Shown: positions 16,852 to 26,757, numbered from the stretch's first letter. The stretch is DNA of 64,000 bases from an uncultured Microbulbifer sp. (GCF_947498635.1 NZ_CANMKV010000014.1:1-64000), one strand, 5' to 3'. The notes: generated from the letters alone by a model not told the origin. Made by a program: numbers and translations.

Positions 16852-17616
16852 TCAAGTTTTGTCGGGCTTCCGCTCCTGCTGGATTTCCTCCAACAGCTGC
16901 TTCTGCTCCTTATTCAGCTCCAGCCCCTCCAGAAGATCGGGCCGACGCTGCTGTGTGCGCGCCAGTGCCTGCTTCAGGCGCCAGCGGCGTATTCTTTCGT
17001 GATTGCCCGAGAGCAACACTTCCGGTACCGCTACTCCCCGGTACTGTTCGGGCCGGGTGTAGTGGGGACAGTCGAGCAGACCAGAGGAAAAAGAGTCCTC
17101 AACCGCCGACTGATCGTGTCCGAGAGCACCGGGAATCAGGCGGGTAATCGCATCCACCATTACCATAGCAGCCAACTCACCACCACTTAGGACATAGTCA
17201 CCAATAGACCACTCTTCATCGATCATAGATTCGACGATACGCTCATCTACGCCTTCATAGCGCCCGGCCAACAAAACTAGGTTGCCAGCATTAGAGAGGT
17301 CTTCGACCCCGCGCTGATCCAGCTGCTGTCCTTGCGGTGACAGGTAGATACTGCGTACAGCCTCGCCCTCTTCCCCAGCCCAGGCGCGTGCCGCCTCCAG
17401 GGACTGATAAAGGGGTTCAGCCATCATCACCATTCCAGGGCCACCGCCATACGGGCGGTCATCCACTGTGCGGTGTTTGTCACTGGTGAACTCCCGAGGG
17501 TTCCAGCAGCGTACTTCCAGCAGACCATCTTTGACGGCCCGCCCGCTGACACCATACTCGGTCAGTGCGGCAAACATCTCCGGAAAAATGCTTACCAGAG
17601 CGATTCTTTTTACCAT
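16852..17616 (-). CDS. trmD: tRNA (guanine-N1)-methyltransferase
   Basis: Methylates G37 of tRNAs reading CNN and some other codons, preventing +1 frameshifts; uses S-adenosylmethionine. 254 residues (E. coli 255), with the deep trefoil-knot SPOUT fold. The cofactor-binding knot includes [13 protein letters not shown] and [12 protein letters not shown]; the substrate region [12 protein letters not shown] is also present. It is 80 bases from rplS downstream and 11 from rimM upstream, within the conserved rpsP operon. The C-terminal extension is charged (..[14 protein letters not shown]), as in relatives. Confidence 0.97.
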   Translation of the reverse strand: MVKRIALVSIFPEMFAALTEYGVSGRAVKDGLLEVRCWNPREFTSDKHRTVDDRPYGGGPGMVMMAEPLYQSLEAARAWAGEEGEAVRSIYLSPQGQQLDQRGVEDLSNAGNLVLLAGRYEGVDERIVESMIDEEWSIGDYVLSGGELAAMVMVDAITRLIPGALGHDQSAVEDSFSSGLLDCPHYTRPEQYRGVAVPEVLLSGNHERIRRWRLKQALARTQQRRPDLLEGLELNKEQKQLLEEIQQERKPDKT

Positions 17617-17627
17617 CGCTCAGCGCC

Positions 17628-18188
17628 TTAAAAAGCCGGGTCCCAGTCGACGGTAATTATACCGGCTTCCAGGTCTATATCTGCAATAAACTGGCCCGGC
17701 AGATAGGGAATCAAGCGCTCGCGCTTGTCCACTCCTCCACGCACCACCAATACATCGTTGGCGCCAGTTTCCATCATGCGAGCGACATTGCCAAAATCGT
17801 GCTCCTCGCCGCCAAAACGGCTGATAACCCGCAAACCCACTAGCTGGTGCCAGTAATACTCACCCTGCTCGAGTTCAGGCATCAGGTCACGTGCTATAGC
17901 AATATCACGCTGGCAAAGTTGAGCCGCCAGATCGCGGTCATCCATGCCTTTCACATGTATGATCAACCCTTTGCCATGACGCTTGCCAGCGTCAATATCC
18001 AAGGGCTCCCAGCCTTTCGGCCCCCGCAACCACCACTTGGGGAATTGCAGGATGTTGTCCATCGGCTCGGTATAGGAGTGAACCTTAACCCAGCCGCGCA
18101 CACCATAAACGGTCGTTACGCGCCCAACTGTGACCAGCTGCTCGGAAGGTTTTCCGTTATCTGTCACAGACGCACCACTTACACGCAA
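17628..18188 (-). CDS. rimM: 16S rRNA processing / 30S maturation factor RimM
   Basis: Assists late assembly of the 30S head and binds S19. Up to 186 residues (E. coli 182). The N-terminal RimM beta-barrel carries TVGRVTTVYGVRGWVKV, and the C-terminal PRC-barrel includes EQGEYYWHQLVGL, MMETGANDVLVV and the terminal VDWDPAF. The frame opens with TTG at 18188, two bases from the rpsP stop; GTG at 18167 would give 179 residues and is also possible. Translation is probably coupled to rpsP. Confidence 0.95.
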   Translation of the reverse strand: MRVSGASVTDNGKPSEQLVTVGRVTTVYGVRGWVKVHSYTEPMDNILQFPKWWLRGPKGWEPLDIDAGKRHGKGLIIHVKGMDDRDLAAQLCQRDIAIARDLMPELEQGEYYWHQLVGLRVISRFGGEEHDFGNVARMMETGANDVLVVRGGVDKRERLIPYLPGQFIADIDLEAGIITVDWDPAF

Positions 18189-18189
18189 A

Positions 18190-18429
18190 TTAAGCGGTTT
18201 CTTTCAGAAGCTTGCTGACGCGGTCAGAAACCTGTGCGCCGTGACCCAGCCAGTAGTCAACGCGCTCACGATCAACGCGCAGACGCTCTTCCTGACCACG
18301 GGCAACCGGGTTGAAGAAGCCAACACGCTCAATGAAACGACCGTCGCGAGATTTGCGGCTATCGGTCACGGTCAGGTGATAAAACGGGCGTTTCTTAGCA
18401 CCGCCACGAGCCAAACGAATGGTTACCAT
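18190..18429 (-). CDS. rpsP: 30S ribosomal protein S16
   Basis: Small-subunit protein needed for 30S assembly. 79 residues (E. coli 82), starting [30 protein letters not shown], which holds the S16 signature. It is the first gene of the rpsP-rimM-trmD-rplS operon. A promoter-like TATACA, 17 bases, TAGAAT with a GC discriminator lies about 95 bases upstream, between ffh and rpsP, so the operon probably has its own promoter in addition to any readthrough from ffh. Confidence 0.97.
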   Translation of the reverse strand: MVTIRLARGGAKKRPFYHLTVTDSRKSRDGRFIERVGFFNPVARGQEERLRVDRERVDYWLGHGAQVSDRVSKLLKETA

Positions 18430-18523
18430 GTAACTTTCCTGTAATTTTAAACACTTGGCGACAGCATTAAGCCATCACCCAAACAACTTTGCCGGCAGCT
18501 CACCCCCGGCTGAAAGGCGGCGT

Positions 18524-18552
18524 ATTCTAATGTACCGCCAGAGATTTGTATA
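18524..18552 (-). promoter_or_regulatory. candidate rpsP operon promoter
   Basis: On the minus strand TATACA (18552-18547) and TAGAAT (18529-18524) are 17 bases apart, and the -10 is followed by ACGCCGCC. Four of six bases match consensus at -35. The GC-only discriminator is the type known from growth-rate and ppGpp-controlled promoters. Confidence 0.5.
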
Positions 18553-18576
18553 GCGCCTCATTGGGCGCCAAAGGGC

Positions 18577-19998
18577 CTACTTTTTCTTGAGTCCAGGCGG
18601 GAGCCCGCCGGGCATACCACCCATTCCACCGAGCCCTCCGGGCATGCCCCCACCGGCCCCTGACATCCCGCCAAGGCCGCGCATCATCTTGCTCATCCCC
18701 CCGCCTTTGAGTTTTTTCATCATCTTGCCCATCTGCTTATGCTGCTTGAGCAGGCGGTTGAGATCCTGCAGCTGGGTACCGGAACCGGCGACGATACGGC
18801 GCTTGCGAGAGCCGTTCAGCAGGTCCGGATTGCGCCGTTCTGCAGGGGTCATAGAGGAGATAATCGCATCCATACGCTTGAATTCTTTGCCCATATCCGC
18901 CTGCTGGGCAGCTTGCGCAACACCGCCCATACCGGGCATTTTTTCCAGCAAAGAGCCGAAGCCGCCCATATTTTGCATCTGTTGCAGCTGGTCGCGCAGA
19001 TCTTCCAGATCGAAGCCTTTCCCCTTTTGTACCTTTTTGACCAGCTTCTCGGCCTTCTCCCGATCGATCTTCTGCTCTGCCTCTTCGATCAGAGACAGGA
19101 TGTCGCCCATGCCCAGGATACGAGAGGCAATACGGTCCGGGTGGAAAGTCTCCAGGGCATCGGTCTTCTCACCAACACCGATAAACTTAATTGGCTTGCC
19201 AGTCACATGCCGCACTGAAAGCGCCGCACCGCCGCGGGCATCGCCGTCCGCCTTGGTGAGAATAACGCCAGTGAGTGGCAGGGCCGCATTAAAGGCACTG
19301 GCGGTATTTACCGCATCCTGGCCGATCATGGCATCGATAACGAACAGAGTCTCCGCCGGGTCCAGTTCGCTGTGCAGGTCCCGAATCTCATCCATCAGCT
19401 GGCCGTCAATATGCAGGCGACCCGCGGTATCCACGATCAATACATCGGCAAACTGTCTGCGCGCGGCGTCCACAGCACCCCTGGCGATATCCAGAGGTTT
19501 TTGATCTGAAGTAGAGCCGTGGAACAGGGCGCCCACTTCTCCAGCCAGAGTTTCCAGCTGCTTGATGGCCGCGGGGCGATATACGTCCGCACTCACCACC
19601 ATGACCTTTTTCTTTTCCCGTTCCTGCAGGTATTTGGCCAGTTTGGCAACACTGGTGGTTTTACCAGCGCCCTGCAGACCCGCCATCAAAATAACTGCCG
19701 GGGGCTGAACCGCAAGATTGAGAGGCTCTGCCGCCGCACCCATGACCTTGACCAGCTCATCCTGAACAATCTTGACGAACTGCTGGCCCGGATTCAGGGC
19801 CTTGCTAACCTTCTGCCCCACAGCAGCTGCGCGCACTTGCTGTACAAAGGCCTTCACCACAGGTAGGGCGACATCCGCCTCAAGCAGGGCTTTGCGCACT
19901 TCGCGCAGGGTATCGCGGATATTGTCATCGGTCAGGCGCGCCTTGCCGGTGACTTTTTTTAGGGCCGCCGATAAGCGGTCACTCAGGTTATCGAACAT
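18577..19998 (-). CDS. ffh: signal recognition particle protein Ffh
   Basis: GTPase that with 4.5S RNA targets nascent membrane proteins to FtsY and SecYEG. 473 residues, with an N domain (1-90), a G domain with P-loop GLQGAGKTT (107-115), DVYRPAAI, DTAGRL and TKADGDARGGAAL, and a methionine- and glycine-rich M domain that binds signal peptides and RNA. The tail (..GGMPGGLGGMGGMPGGLPPG..) is a Gly-Met-Pro low-complexity run longer than in E. coli (453 residues in total). It is divergent from ypjD, as in E. coli and Pseudomonas. Confidence 0.98.
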   Translation of the reverse strand: MFDNLSDRLSAALKKVTGKARLTDDNIRDTLREVRKALLEADVALPVVKAFVQQVRAAAVGQKVSKALNPGQQFVKIVQDELVKVMGAAAEPLNLAVQPPAVILMAGLQGAGKTTSVAKLAKYLQEREKKKVMVVSADVYRPAAIKQLETLAGEVGALFHGSTSDQKPLDIARGAVDAARRQFADVLIVDTAGRLHIDGQLMDEIRDLHSELDPAETLFVIDAMIGQDAVNTASAFNAALPLTGVILTKADGDARGGAALSVRHVTGKPIKFIGVGEKTDALETFHPDRIASRILGMGDILSLIEEAEQKIDREKAEKLVKKVQKGKGFDLEDLRDQLQQMQNMGGFGSLLEKMPGMGGVAQAAQQADMGKEFKRMDAIISSMTPAERRNPDLLNGSRKRRIVAGSGTQLQDLNRLLKQHKQMGKMMKKLKGGGMSKMMRGLGGMSGAGGGMPGGLGGMGGMPGGLPPGLKKK

Positions 19999-20203
19999 AA
20001 ATTCGTCTCGATTTCTCCGATTGCGGACAGGACCCCGGTGCGGAGGGCCGCGAAATTTTGGGGGGAGCTATCTCCAACTCCCACTCTGAGGCGCGGCAGT
20101 ATAGCCCAGGTCCTGTCACAGCCGAAATATCACCAGATCTTCCCTGTTAAACCGGGCTGTGACACACTCATCCTCCTCTGCTTAGAAGATACGGATCTAA
20201 TCA

Positions 20204-21004
20204 ATGGCGGCATTCGCCCACTGGACGGCCATCGCGCTATATATAGCCACTACTATTGTCGCAGCCAGAGCACTCGCCCGGGAAGAACAGCCTAATCGAA
20301 AACTACTATTGGGACTGCTCGCCGCCGCTCTGGCTACCCATGGAGCCTCCCTGGTATATACACTGTACTCCCCCGATGGCTATCGCTTTGACCTGCTGGC
20401 AATGCTGTCGCTCATCGCCTGGGTAGTAAACCTGTTACTGCTAATCTTGGCCGCTGGCCGCCCGCTTACTCTGCTGATACTCATTTTTGCCCCGGTTGGA
20501 GCGCTGACTGAGTTTGCAGCTTCGCATACCTGGGGGCCCGTAGCACCGCACCAGCAGCTATCCTCGGGTATCGCCGTGCACGCCCTATTATCAATCTCTG
20601 CTTACTCCCTACTGACCCTGGCCACCCTGCAAGCCATTTACCTCTATTACCTGAACCAGCAGCTGCACAATCACAGGCCCGTGGGGGCAATGCGCCTGCT
20701 CCCCCCCCTGCAGAGCATGGAGTCATTACTGTTTGGCCTAATCACTTTCGGTCAACTGCTGCTAACCGCCTCTCTGATTACCGGCTTTGTGTTTGTCGGC
20801 AACCTGTTTGAACAGGGCCCTCTCCACAAAACAGCACTCTCTCTCATCGCCTGGGTGCTTTACAGCATTCTTCTCTGGGGACACTGGCAATGGGGCTGGC
20901 GCGGCAACACCGCGGTTCGCTGGACCCTGTGCGCTTTCATCGCTTTGATGCTGGCATACTTTGGCAGCAAGCTGGTTATTGAAGTGATTCTCCAGCGCGG
21001 CTAA
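20204..21004 (+). CDS. ypjD: cytochrome c assembly (CcsA/HemX-like) inner-membrane protein YpjD
   Basis: 266 residues with about eight hydrophobic segments, fitting the CcsA/CcmC superfamily of haem-handling membrane proteins. E. coli YpjD has 263 residues and lies at the same place, divergent from ffh and next to a CorB-type gene. Likely haem-ligand positions are histidines such as in ATHG (about residue 46) and the conserved HALLSISAYSLLTLA region (about 125-140). The exact role of the family is not established. It precedes the CorB-type gene by 91 bases on the same strand. Confidence 0.85.
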   Translation: MAAFAHWTAIALYIATTIVAARALAREEQPNRKLLLGLLAAALATHGASLVYTLYSPDGYRFDLLAMLSLIAWVVNLLLLILAAGRPLTLLILIFAPVGALTEFAASHTWGPVAPHQQLSSGIAVHALLSISAYSLLTLATLQAIYLYYLNQQLHNHRPVGAMRLLPPLQSMESLLFGLITFGQLLLTASLITGFVFVGNLFEQGPLHKTALSLIAWVLYSILLWGHWQWGWRGNTAVRWTLCAFIALMLAYFGSKLVIEVILQRG

Positions 21005-21095
21005 AACGAGGCAAAAAGTAGATAACGACCGGAAAACTTGCGGAGGTTGCCGTTCTGTTCCAATATCTCCGCTTAGAAATAAAAAGAGTTCTCCC

Positions 21096-22367
21096 TTGAA
21101 CGAGATGCCCCCGGGCCTGCTGTTTAGCCTGCTGGCCCTGCTGATTGTAATATCGGCTTTTTTTTCCAGCTCCGAAACCAGCATGATGGCGCTGAACCGC
21201 TATCGCCTGCGCCACCAAGCCAAAAATGGCCATCGCGGAGCGAAACGGGCAATGGAGCTGCTCGCCCGCCCGGACAAGCTGATCGGCGTTATCCTGATCG
21301 GCAATAACCTGGTCAACATTCTCGCATCGGTTATTGCCGGTGCTGTTTTCACTCAGCTTTATGGTGATGCCGGTCTTCTTTATGCTACCGGTGCACTTAC
21401 CATCGTCATTCTCATTTTTGCCGAAGTTACCCCCAAAACAATCGCCGCACTGCACCCGGAGCGCATCGCATTCCCTGCATCCTTGGTTTTGCGCCCACTG
21501 CAATGGCTTCTGACCCCTTTTGTACTGCTAGTGGGCAGCATCTCAAATGGCCTTGCGCGGCTAGTCGGCGTGGAAACAACCTCAGGCGGCGAAGCGGAAC
21601 ACCTGGCCCCAGAAGAGCTCAGAAGCGTTGTATTTGAGTCGGGCGCGCTGATACCCAGCAAGCACAAAGGCATGCTTCTAAATGTCCTTGACCTGGACCA
21701 GGCCACCGTTGAGGACATTATGATTCCGCGCAACGAGGTGATGGGCTTAGACCTGGAAAACAGCGCCGATCAAATTCTCCAGCAGCTGGCCGAGAGCACC
21801 TATACCCGCTTGCCAGTTTATCGAAGCGACATCAATCAGGTCGTGGGTATACTACATTTGCGCCGCGCCGCACAGATTTTGCGCGATGGCCCAGACAAAC
21901 TCACCGCCGAGCGCCTCAAGTCCTTTACCGATGAACCCTATTTTGTACCAGAGGCCACTCCACTCCCCACTCTGCTAATGAACTTCCAAAAAACCAAGCG
22001 CCGCATGGGGTTGGTGGTGGATGAATACGGCGAAGTCATGGGGATCGTAACCCTAGAGGATCTACTGGAGGAAATCGTCGGAGACTTTACCGCGAGCCCA
22101 GTGCCGAGTGACGATGAAGAAATTGTCGCTGTTGATGGGGGCTGGTATATGATTGAGGGCGGCACCTCCATCCGCGATATCAACCGCACCTTAGGTTGGG
22201 ACCTCCCCACCGACGGCCCCAAGACCTTTAACGGTCTCGCCATGGAACACCTGGAAAGCATCCCGGATGGCAATATTAGCTTGTATATCTTCAATTACCT
22301 GGTAGAAATTGAAGCAGTATCGGACAAGATGATCACCAAGGCCCGAATTAAAAAAATTGACCGCTAA
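21096..22367 (+). CDS. CNNM/CorB-type protein (DUF21-CBS-CorC domains)
   Basis: 423 residues. An N-terminal DUF21 transmembrane domain (about 1-185, with SSSETSMMALNRYRLRH and LIGNNLVNILAS) is followed by a CBS pair (about 205-325, with MIPRNEVMG and GLVVDEYGEVMGIVTLEDLLEEIVGD) and a C-terminal CorC/HlyC domain. It is collinear with E. coli YfjD, recently renamed CorB, linked to magnesium/cobalt transport. The TTG at 21096 has AAGAG at suitable distance; ATG at 21105 is the alternative. It is convergent with rnhB, with only 12 bases between stops. Confidence 0.9.
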   Translation: MNEMPPGLLFSLLALLIVISAFFSSSETSMMALNRYRLRHQAKNGHRGAKRAMELLARPDKLIGVILIGNNLVNILASVIAGAVFTQLYGDAGLLYATGALTIVILIFAEVTPKTIAALHPERIAFPASLVLRPLQWLLTPFVLLVGSISNGLARLVGVETTSGGEAEHLAPEELRSVVFESGALIPSKHKGMLLNVLDLDQATVEDIMIPRNEVMGLDLENSADQILQQLAESTYTRLPVYRSDINQVVGILHLRRAAQILRDGPDKLTAERLKSFTDEPYFVPEATPLPTLLMNFQKTKRRMGLVVDEYGEVMGIVTLEDLLEEIVGDFTASPVPSDDEEIVAVDGGWYMIEGGTSIRDINRTLGWDLPTDGPKTFNGLAMEHLESIPDGNISLYIFNYLVEIEAVSDKMITKARIKKIDR

Positions 22368-22379
22368 CTGAAAGGTCTG

Positions 22380-23000
22380 CTATTCGGCAAAGTCTGCCAG
22401 TAACTTTCTTACCGGAGCGAAACTTACCCTATGCAGAGGGCTCGGCCCTAACTGCTGCAGAGCTTGGATATGCGCCTTGGTCGGATAACCTTTATGGCCG
22501 GCCAGCCCATAACCCGGAAACTTTGTATCCATCGCCACCATCTCCCGATCCCGGGTAACTTTTGCCAAAATCGAGGCGGCAGCGATCGCGGCAACACGTC
22601 CATCCCCCTTAATAACGGTATCGCAGGGGTATGACCAGTCTGGCTTTTTATTGCCGTCCACCAAAACAAATTCCGGCTGAACTGGCAACTGCCCAACCGC
22701 ACGGTGCATAGCCAACAAACTCGCCTGCAAAATATTCATCTGGTCGATTTCCGCCACTGTCGCACGAGCAACAGCAAAGCTCAGTGCTCGCGCACAGATT
22801 TCATCAAAAAGTAATTCGCGCTTTTTTTCACTGAGTTTTTTGGAGTCAGCCAGGCCTGTAATTGGCTTGGCAGGATCGAGAATAACCGCTGCTGCCACTA
22901 CATCACCCGCCAGCGGACCGCGGCCAACCTCATCAACCCCAGCGAGCAATTCACCTTTGTACGAACAAATATACGGGGGCAATTCTTTTTTAACGCTCAT
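22380..23000 (-). CDS. rnhB: ribonuclease HII
   Basis: Cleaves RNA in RNA-DNA hybrids and at single ribonucleotides embedded in DNA, using Mg2+ or Mn2+. 206 residues (E. coli 198). The metal-binding acidic residues appear in [12 protein letters not shown] (about residues 20-31), [10 protein letters not shown] (about 117-126) and the [13 protein letters not shown] segment. It ends the rpsB-to-rnhB series, 16 bases downstream of lpxB. In E. coli dnaE and accA follow; here the next gene is convergent. Confidence 0.96.
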   Translation of the reverse strand: MSVKKELPPYICSYKGELLAGVDEVGRGPLAGDVVAAAVILDPAKPITGLADSKKLSEKKRELLFDEICARALSFAVARATVAEIDQMNILQASLLAMHRAVGQLPVQPEFVLVDGNKKPDWSYPCDTVIKGDGRVAAIAAASILAKVTRDREMVAMDTKFPGYGLAGHKGYPTKAHIQALQQLGPSPLHRVSFAPVRKLLADFAE

Positions 23001-23016
23001 AAATCCAACAACCCCA

Positions 23017-24165
23017 TCACTTTAAAAGGGAACAGACAGCATCCGCCGCCCGCTCAGACGCATTGCGGCGCAGTTGCTGATGAAGATCATCAAACTCCCG
23101 CTGTAGCTGATCGCTGAGCAACGGGTCCTCAAAATAACGCATCAGGGCAGCGCCGAGGTTTTCAGGGGTAGCATCGCTTTGCAAAATTTCTGGCACTAGC
23201 TCTCTTTGTGCCAATAAATTCGGCAGTGAGACCCAGGGCGTATGCAACATGCGCGAGACAATGGCATAGGTAATTCTACCCAGCTTGTAGGCAACCACCA
23301 TGGGCTTCTTCAGCAGCATTGTTTCCAGGGTCGCTGTTCCCGAGGCGATCAGCACACAATCTGACACACCAAGCGCCTTTTGTGAATCTCCCAGAAGTAG
23401 TGTTACTGGAAGCCCGGGGTACCCCTCTAACTGCTCCTGCAGTTCGGCGAGGCGCTGCTCATTGGCCGCAGGCAAAACAAATTTGAGGTCGGGGTTGCGC
23501 TGGTGGCACCAGCGGGCCGTTTGCAAAAATAGCGGGCCAAGTAAGCGCACCTCTCCTCCCCGACTCCCCGGCAACAGAGCGATCACCCTGTCATCAACCT
23601 TAAATCCCAGCTCTGTGCGCGCTGCAGAATTATTGACCTGTAAGGGAATATCATCGGCAAGGGGATGCCCAACAAAAGTGACGGGCACCTGATTTTCCCG
23701 GTAAAAAGCCGCCTCAAAGGGCAGCAACGTGAGCATATGGTTAATCGCACGCGCAATCTTCTTGATGCGTCCTCGCCGCCATGCCCATACTGAAGGGCTG
23801 ACATAATGCACCGTACAAATACCCTCAGCCTTTAGGGACTCCTCCAGGGATAAATTAAAGTCCGGAGCATCGATTCCGATAAACAGGTCTGGAGGGTTTT
23901 CTAAGAAATGCTCCCGCAGGGTGCGGCGAATTTTTAATAATTCCGGCAACCGCTTTAAAGGCTCGACCAGCCCCATAACTGAGAGGCGCTCCATGGGAAA
24001 TAGAGACTCGGCTCCCAAGGCTTGCATACGCGGACCGGCAATTCCCTCAAACCGGACTTCAGGCAAACGCTTTTGCAGAGCCTGAATCAGTCCCGCACCC
24101 AGAATATCTCCAGAGGCCTCGCCAACAACAACCCCTATACGAACCGGCCTATTATTTTCTGACAC
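23017..24165 (-). CDS. lpxB: lipid-A-disaccharide synthase
   Basis: Joins UDP-diacylglucosamine and lipid X to form the lipid A disaccharide on the cytoplasmic face of the inner membrane. 382 residues (E. coli 382), a GT-B glycosyltransferase of family GT19. Typical segments are [15 protein letters not shown] at the N-terminus, [23 protein letters not shown] and [12 protein letters not shown] start. It follows lpxA after a 114-base gap that contains a hairpin, and precedes rnhB. Confidence 0.97.
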   Translation of the reverse strand: MSENNRPVRIGVVVGEASGDILGAGLIQALQKRLPEVRFEGIAGPRMQALGAESLFPMERLSVMGLVEPLKRLPELLKIRRTLREHFLENPPDLFIGIDAPDFNLSLEESLKAEGICTVHYVSPSVWAWRRGRIKKIARAINHMLTLLPFEAAFYRENQVPVTFVGHPLADDIPLQVNNSAARTELGFKVDDRVIALLPGSRGGEVRLLGPLFLQTARWCHQRNPDLKFVLPAANEQRLAELQEQLEGYPGLPVTLLLGDSQKALGVSDCVLIASGTATLETMLLKKPMVVAYKLGRITYAIVSRMLHTPWVSLPNLLAQRELVPEILQSDATPENLGAALMRYFEDPLLSDQLQREFDDLHQQLRRNASERAADAVCSLLK

Positions 24166-24236
24166 GCCTAAAAACCCCTCCAGAGCGGAAGCGACTCTGC
24201 TCTCGTATACACCGAGTAAAATGCGAAAAGGCTATT

Positions 24237-24267
24237 CCGGGAAGCGCTAAACACTCGCACTTCCCGG
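24237..24267. other. intercistronic hairpin between lpxA and lpxB
   Basis: CCGGGAAG and CTTCCCGG make an 8-bp perfect stem (24237-24244, 24260-24267) with a 15-base loop. There is no U-run after it on the minus strand, so it more likely affects mRNA stability than termination. Confidence 0.4.
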
Positions 24268-24279
24268 CAGCCGCTGTGA

Positions 24280-25059
24280 CTAGCGGATAATGCCGCGAGA
24301 AGAGGACTGCAAAGAGTCGATCCAAGGCTGGATTACAGGAGACTGCTCACGCAGCTCCGTTAGGGCCTGTAAGGCCTCCTGTAAGGTGAGCCCACGGCGA
24401 TAGACCGTTTTGTAAGCCTTGTTAATCAGAGAGACATCCTCGCGGGAAAAACCACGGCGACGCAATCCCTCAGCGTTGATGGTTTTGGCTTCCGCAGGAT
24501 TCCCTGCAACCATTACATAAGCGGGAACATCTTTGCCAATTGCCGCCCCCATTCCCAAAAAGGCATGTTCACCAATAGTGCAATGCTGATGCACAAGGCT
24601 ATAGCCGCTGAGAATGGCCCAATCCTTAACAATCACATGACCGGCAAGGCCCACATTATTGACCAATATGGTGTGGTCACCGACCACACAATCGTGGCCG
24701 ATATGCGCATAGGCCATAATCAGATTGTCACATCCTATAGTGGTTTCGCCGCGGTCCTGCACAGTGCCACGGTGAATGGTGACCCCCTCGCGAATCACAT
24801 TATTGTCGCCAATAACGAGAGTGGTCTCCTCCCCTTGATACTTTTTATCTGGCGTATCCTGGCCCACCGAGGCAAATTGGTAAATCCGGTTATTCTTTCC
24901 AAGCTTGGTCGGCCCACTCAACACGACATGTGATGCAATATCACACCCATCGCCAAGTTCCACGCCGGCACCAATAATGGAATAGGCCCCGATACTCACC
25001 CCGGAACCGATAACCGCTGTCGGATCGACAATAGCGGTGGGGTGGATATTTGTCTGCAT
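24280..25059 (-). CDS. lpxA: UDP-N-acetylglucosamine O-acyltransferase
   Basis: First lipid A step: transfers an R-3-hydroxyacyl chain from acyl carrier protein to UDP-GlcNAc. 259 residues (E. coli 262). The N-terminal two thirds are hexapeptide repeats forming a left-handed beta-helix; the catalytic histidine region MAYAHIGHDCVVGDHT and HRGTVQDRGETTIG are present; a helical C-terminal domain follows. It lies between fabZ and lpxB in the standard order, but with 111- and 114-base gaps instead of the tight packing of E. coli. Confidence 0.97.
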   Translation of the reverse strand: MQTNIHPTAIVDPTAVIGSGVSIGAYSIIGAGVELGDGCDIASHVVLSGPTKLGKNNRIYQFASVGQDTPDKKYQGEETTLVIGDNNVIREGVTIHRGTVQDRGETTIGCDNLIMAYAHIGHDCVVGDHTILVNNVGLAGHVIVKDWAILSGYSLVHQHCTIGEHAFLGMGAAIGKDVPAYVMVAGNPAEAKTINAEGLRRRGFSREDVSLINKAYKTVYRRGLTLQEALQALTELREQSPVIQPWIDSLQSSSRGIIR

Positions 25060-25170
25060 TCTGGAATCTACTCCTCAGGTAGTGACATATCGGGCACTAC
25101 AACATCAAATAAATAACAACGATGAAAGTTATTAACAGCGCAGATACTCAGGCCAATGACCAACAGAGGC

Positions 25171-25617
25171 CTACAGCTTCTCAACCTGCTTCACAGCGCA
25201 CAAAAGATCTGCGGACGCTGCCAGCTCACCATCGACACTGGCTTTGGTGGAAAACTTCCAGATATTCCGACGCACCAGCACGGCCTCGGACTCCAAATCC
25301 AACCGATCACCCGGAACCACCTGCCGCTTAAAACGGGCCTTATCGACACCGCCGAATAAGTAGAGATAGCCGTCCTCAGGCTTTTTGCCAAATGTTTTAA
25401 AGCCCAGAATCCCAGAAACCTGGGCTAGAGCTTCAACGATCATGACACCGGGAAAAATCGGCATTTGCGGAAAGTGACCGTTAAACAACTCTTCATTGAC
25501 AGAGATATTTTTATACCCCTTAATAAATTTTCCTTCCTCAAGCTCCACAACACGATCCACCAATAAAAATGGATAGCGATGTGGCAGGTACTCACGAATC
25601 TCAGTTACATCCATCAT
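25171..25617 (-). CDS. fabZ: 3-hydroxyacyl-ACP dehydratase FabZ
   Basis: Dehydrates 3-hydroxyacyl-ACP in fatty-acid elongation and competes with LpxA for the hydroxyacyl-ACP pool. 148 residues (E. coli 151), hot-dog fold. The catalytic His and the Glu of the helix lie in [22 protein letters not shown] (about residues 46-66, split here: NGHFPQMP and [10 protein letters not shown]). [21 protein letters not shown] is the usual N-terminus. It lies between lpxD and lpxA. Confidence 0.97.
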   Translation of the reverse strand: MMDVTEIREYLPHRYPFLLVDRVVELEEGKFIKGYKNISVNEELFNGHFPQMPIFPGVMIVEALAQVSGILGFKTFGKKPEDGYLYLFGGVDKARFKRQVVPGDRLDLESEAVLVRRNIWKFSTKASVDGELAASADLLCAVKQVEKL

Positions 25618-25639
25618 TCCAAATGCCCCCAGAAACCAC

Positions 25640-25662
25640 TTCGGGGCGTTAAACGCCCCGAA
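25640..25662. other. intercistronic hairpin between lpxD and fabZ
   Basis: TTCGGGGCG and CGCCCCGAA form a perfect 9-bp stem around TTAAA. It looks terminator-like, but the T-run is short on the minus strand (GAAGTGG follows), so it may be an attenuator or an mRNA-stabilising element that sets the level of fabZ against lpxD. Confidence 0.5.
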
Positions 25663-25701
25663 AACAGCAACACAAAATTGTTTCTCGTAATAACAGCCGA
25701 G

Positions 25702-26757
25702 TTATTCGTCCTTAGTGCAGGACAACATCGCCAGCTGCTTCTCTAAATCTTTCAGCCTTCGCGCCATCTTATCCAGCTGGCCAAAGCGCACTGCGTTTCG
25801 ACGCCAAGACTGGCTGTCGGCAAAAGGCAAGCCACCGGAGTAAACCCCCGGACTATCGATGGATTTGGTCACAAAAGTATTGGCGGTAACCTGACAGCCA
25901 TCGGCAATTGTCACATGCCCGGCTATACGGGAGCTTCCGCCCAGAGCGCAGTGCTTTCCTACGATTGCGCTGCCGGCAATTCCAGTACATGCGGCAATGG
26001 CTGAGTAGTCACCAATCTGCACATTGTGCGCGATTTGGACCAGATTGTCGATCTTGACTCCACGCCCAATCACGGTATCGCCAAGCGCTCCACGATCCAC
26101 GCAAGTATTGGCACCTACCTCAACTTCATCGCCGACCTGAACACCACCGAGCTGATAAATTTTGATCCACTCCCGCTGATGAAGCGCAAAGCCAAAACCA
26201 TCGGCGCCAATAACGGCATGGCTATGAATAATGGCATCCCGTCCGACCTGGCAACCGTGATGCAGAATTGCACCGGCATAGAGGCAGCTCCCCTCACCGA
26301 GAGTACTACCCTCTCCAACAAAGCAGTTAGCACCAACCGATGCTCTGGGACCAATTTTTGCAAAGGCCTCCACCACCGCACCGGCGGCAATACTCGCACT
26401 GGGGTCCACTTCAGCATCCGGATGGATTACGGCACTCGGATGAACACCCACCTCGACTAGCGGAGCCGTGTTAAACAGAGCGCTAGCCTTAGCAAAAGCC
26501 AAATAGGGGTTGTCTACACACAGAGCGCTGACAGGACACCCATCCGCAAACTCAGCTGTCACCAATACCGCACCAGCGGAGGTGGTCTTAAGAAAGCGAC
26601 GATAATTAGGGTTTGCCAGGAAGGTTAGCTGGTCCGGTTTACCATCTTGCAGAGTGCAAAGACCTGAAATCTCGTGAGCCGCGTCGACCCCAGGAGCCAG
26701 ACGCAACTCGGCGCCCAGCTCTAGTGCAAGCTGGGCCAACGACAAATTGTCTCTCAT
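25702..26757 (-). CDS. lpxD: UDP-3-O-(3-hydroxyacyl)glucosamine N-acyltransferase
   Basis: Third lipid A step: adds the second hydroxyacyl chain to the amino group. 351 residues (E. coli 341). An N-terminal uridine-binding domain (about 1-100) is followed by hexapeptide repeats of the left-handed beta-helix, with the catalytic histidine region HSHAVIGADGFGF (about 190-202). The C-terminal helix (..ARRLKDLEKQLAML) forms the trimer helices. It lies 13 bases downstream of skp. Confidence 0.97.
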   Translation of the reverse strand: MRDNLSLAQLALELGAELRLAPGVDAAHEISGLCTLQDGKPDQLTFLANPNYRRFLKTTSAGAVLVTAEFADGCPVSALCVDNPYLAFAKASALFNTAPLVEVGVHPSAVIHPDAEVDPSASIAAGAVVEAFAKIGPRASVGANCFVGEGSTLGEGSCLYAGAILHHGCQVGRDAIIHSHAVIGADGFGFALHQREWIKIYQLGGVQVGDEVEVGANTCVDRGALGDTVIGRGVKIDNLVQIAHNVQIGDYSAIAACTGIAGSAIVGKHCALGGSSRIAGHVTIADGCQVTANTFVTKSIDSPGVYSGGLPFADSQSWRRNAVRFGQLDKMARRLKDLEKQLAMLSCTKDE

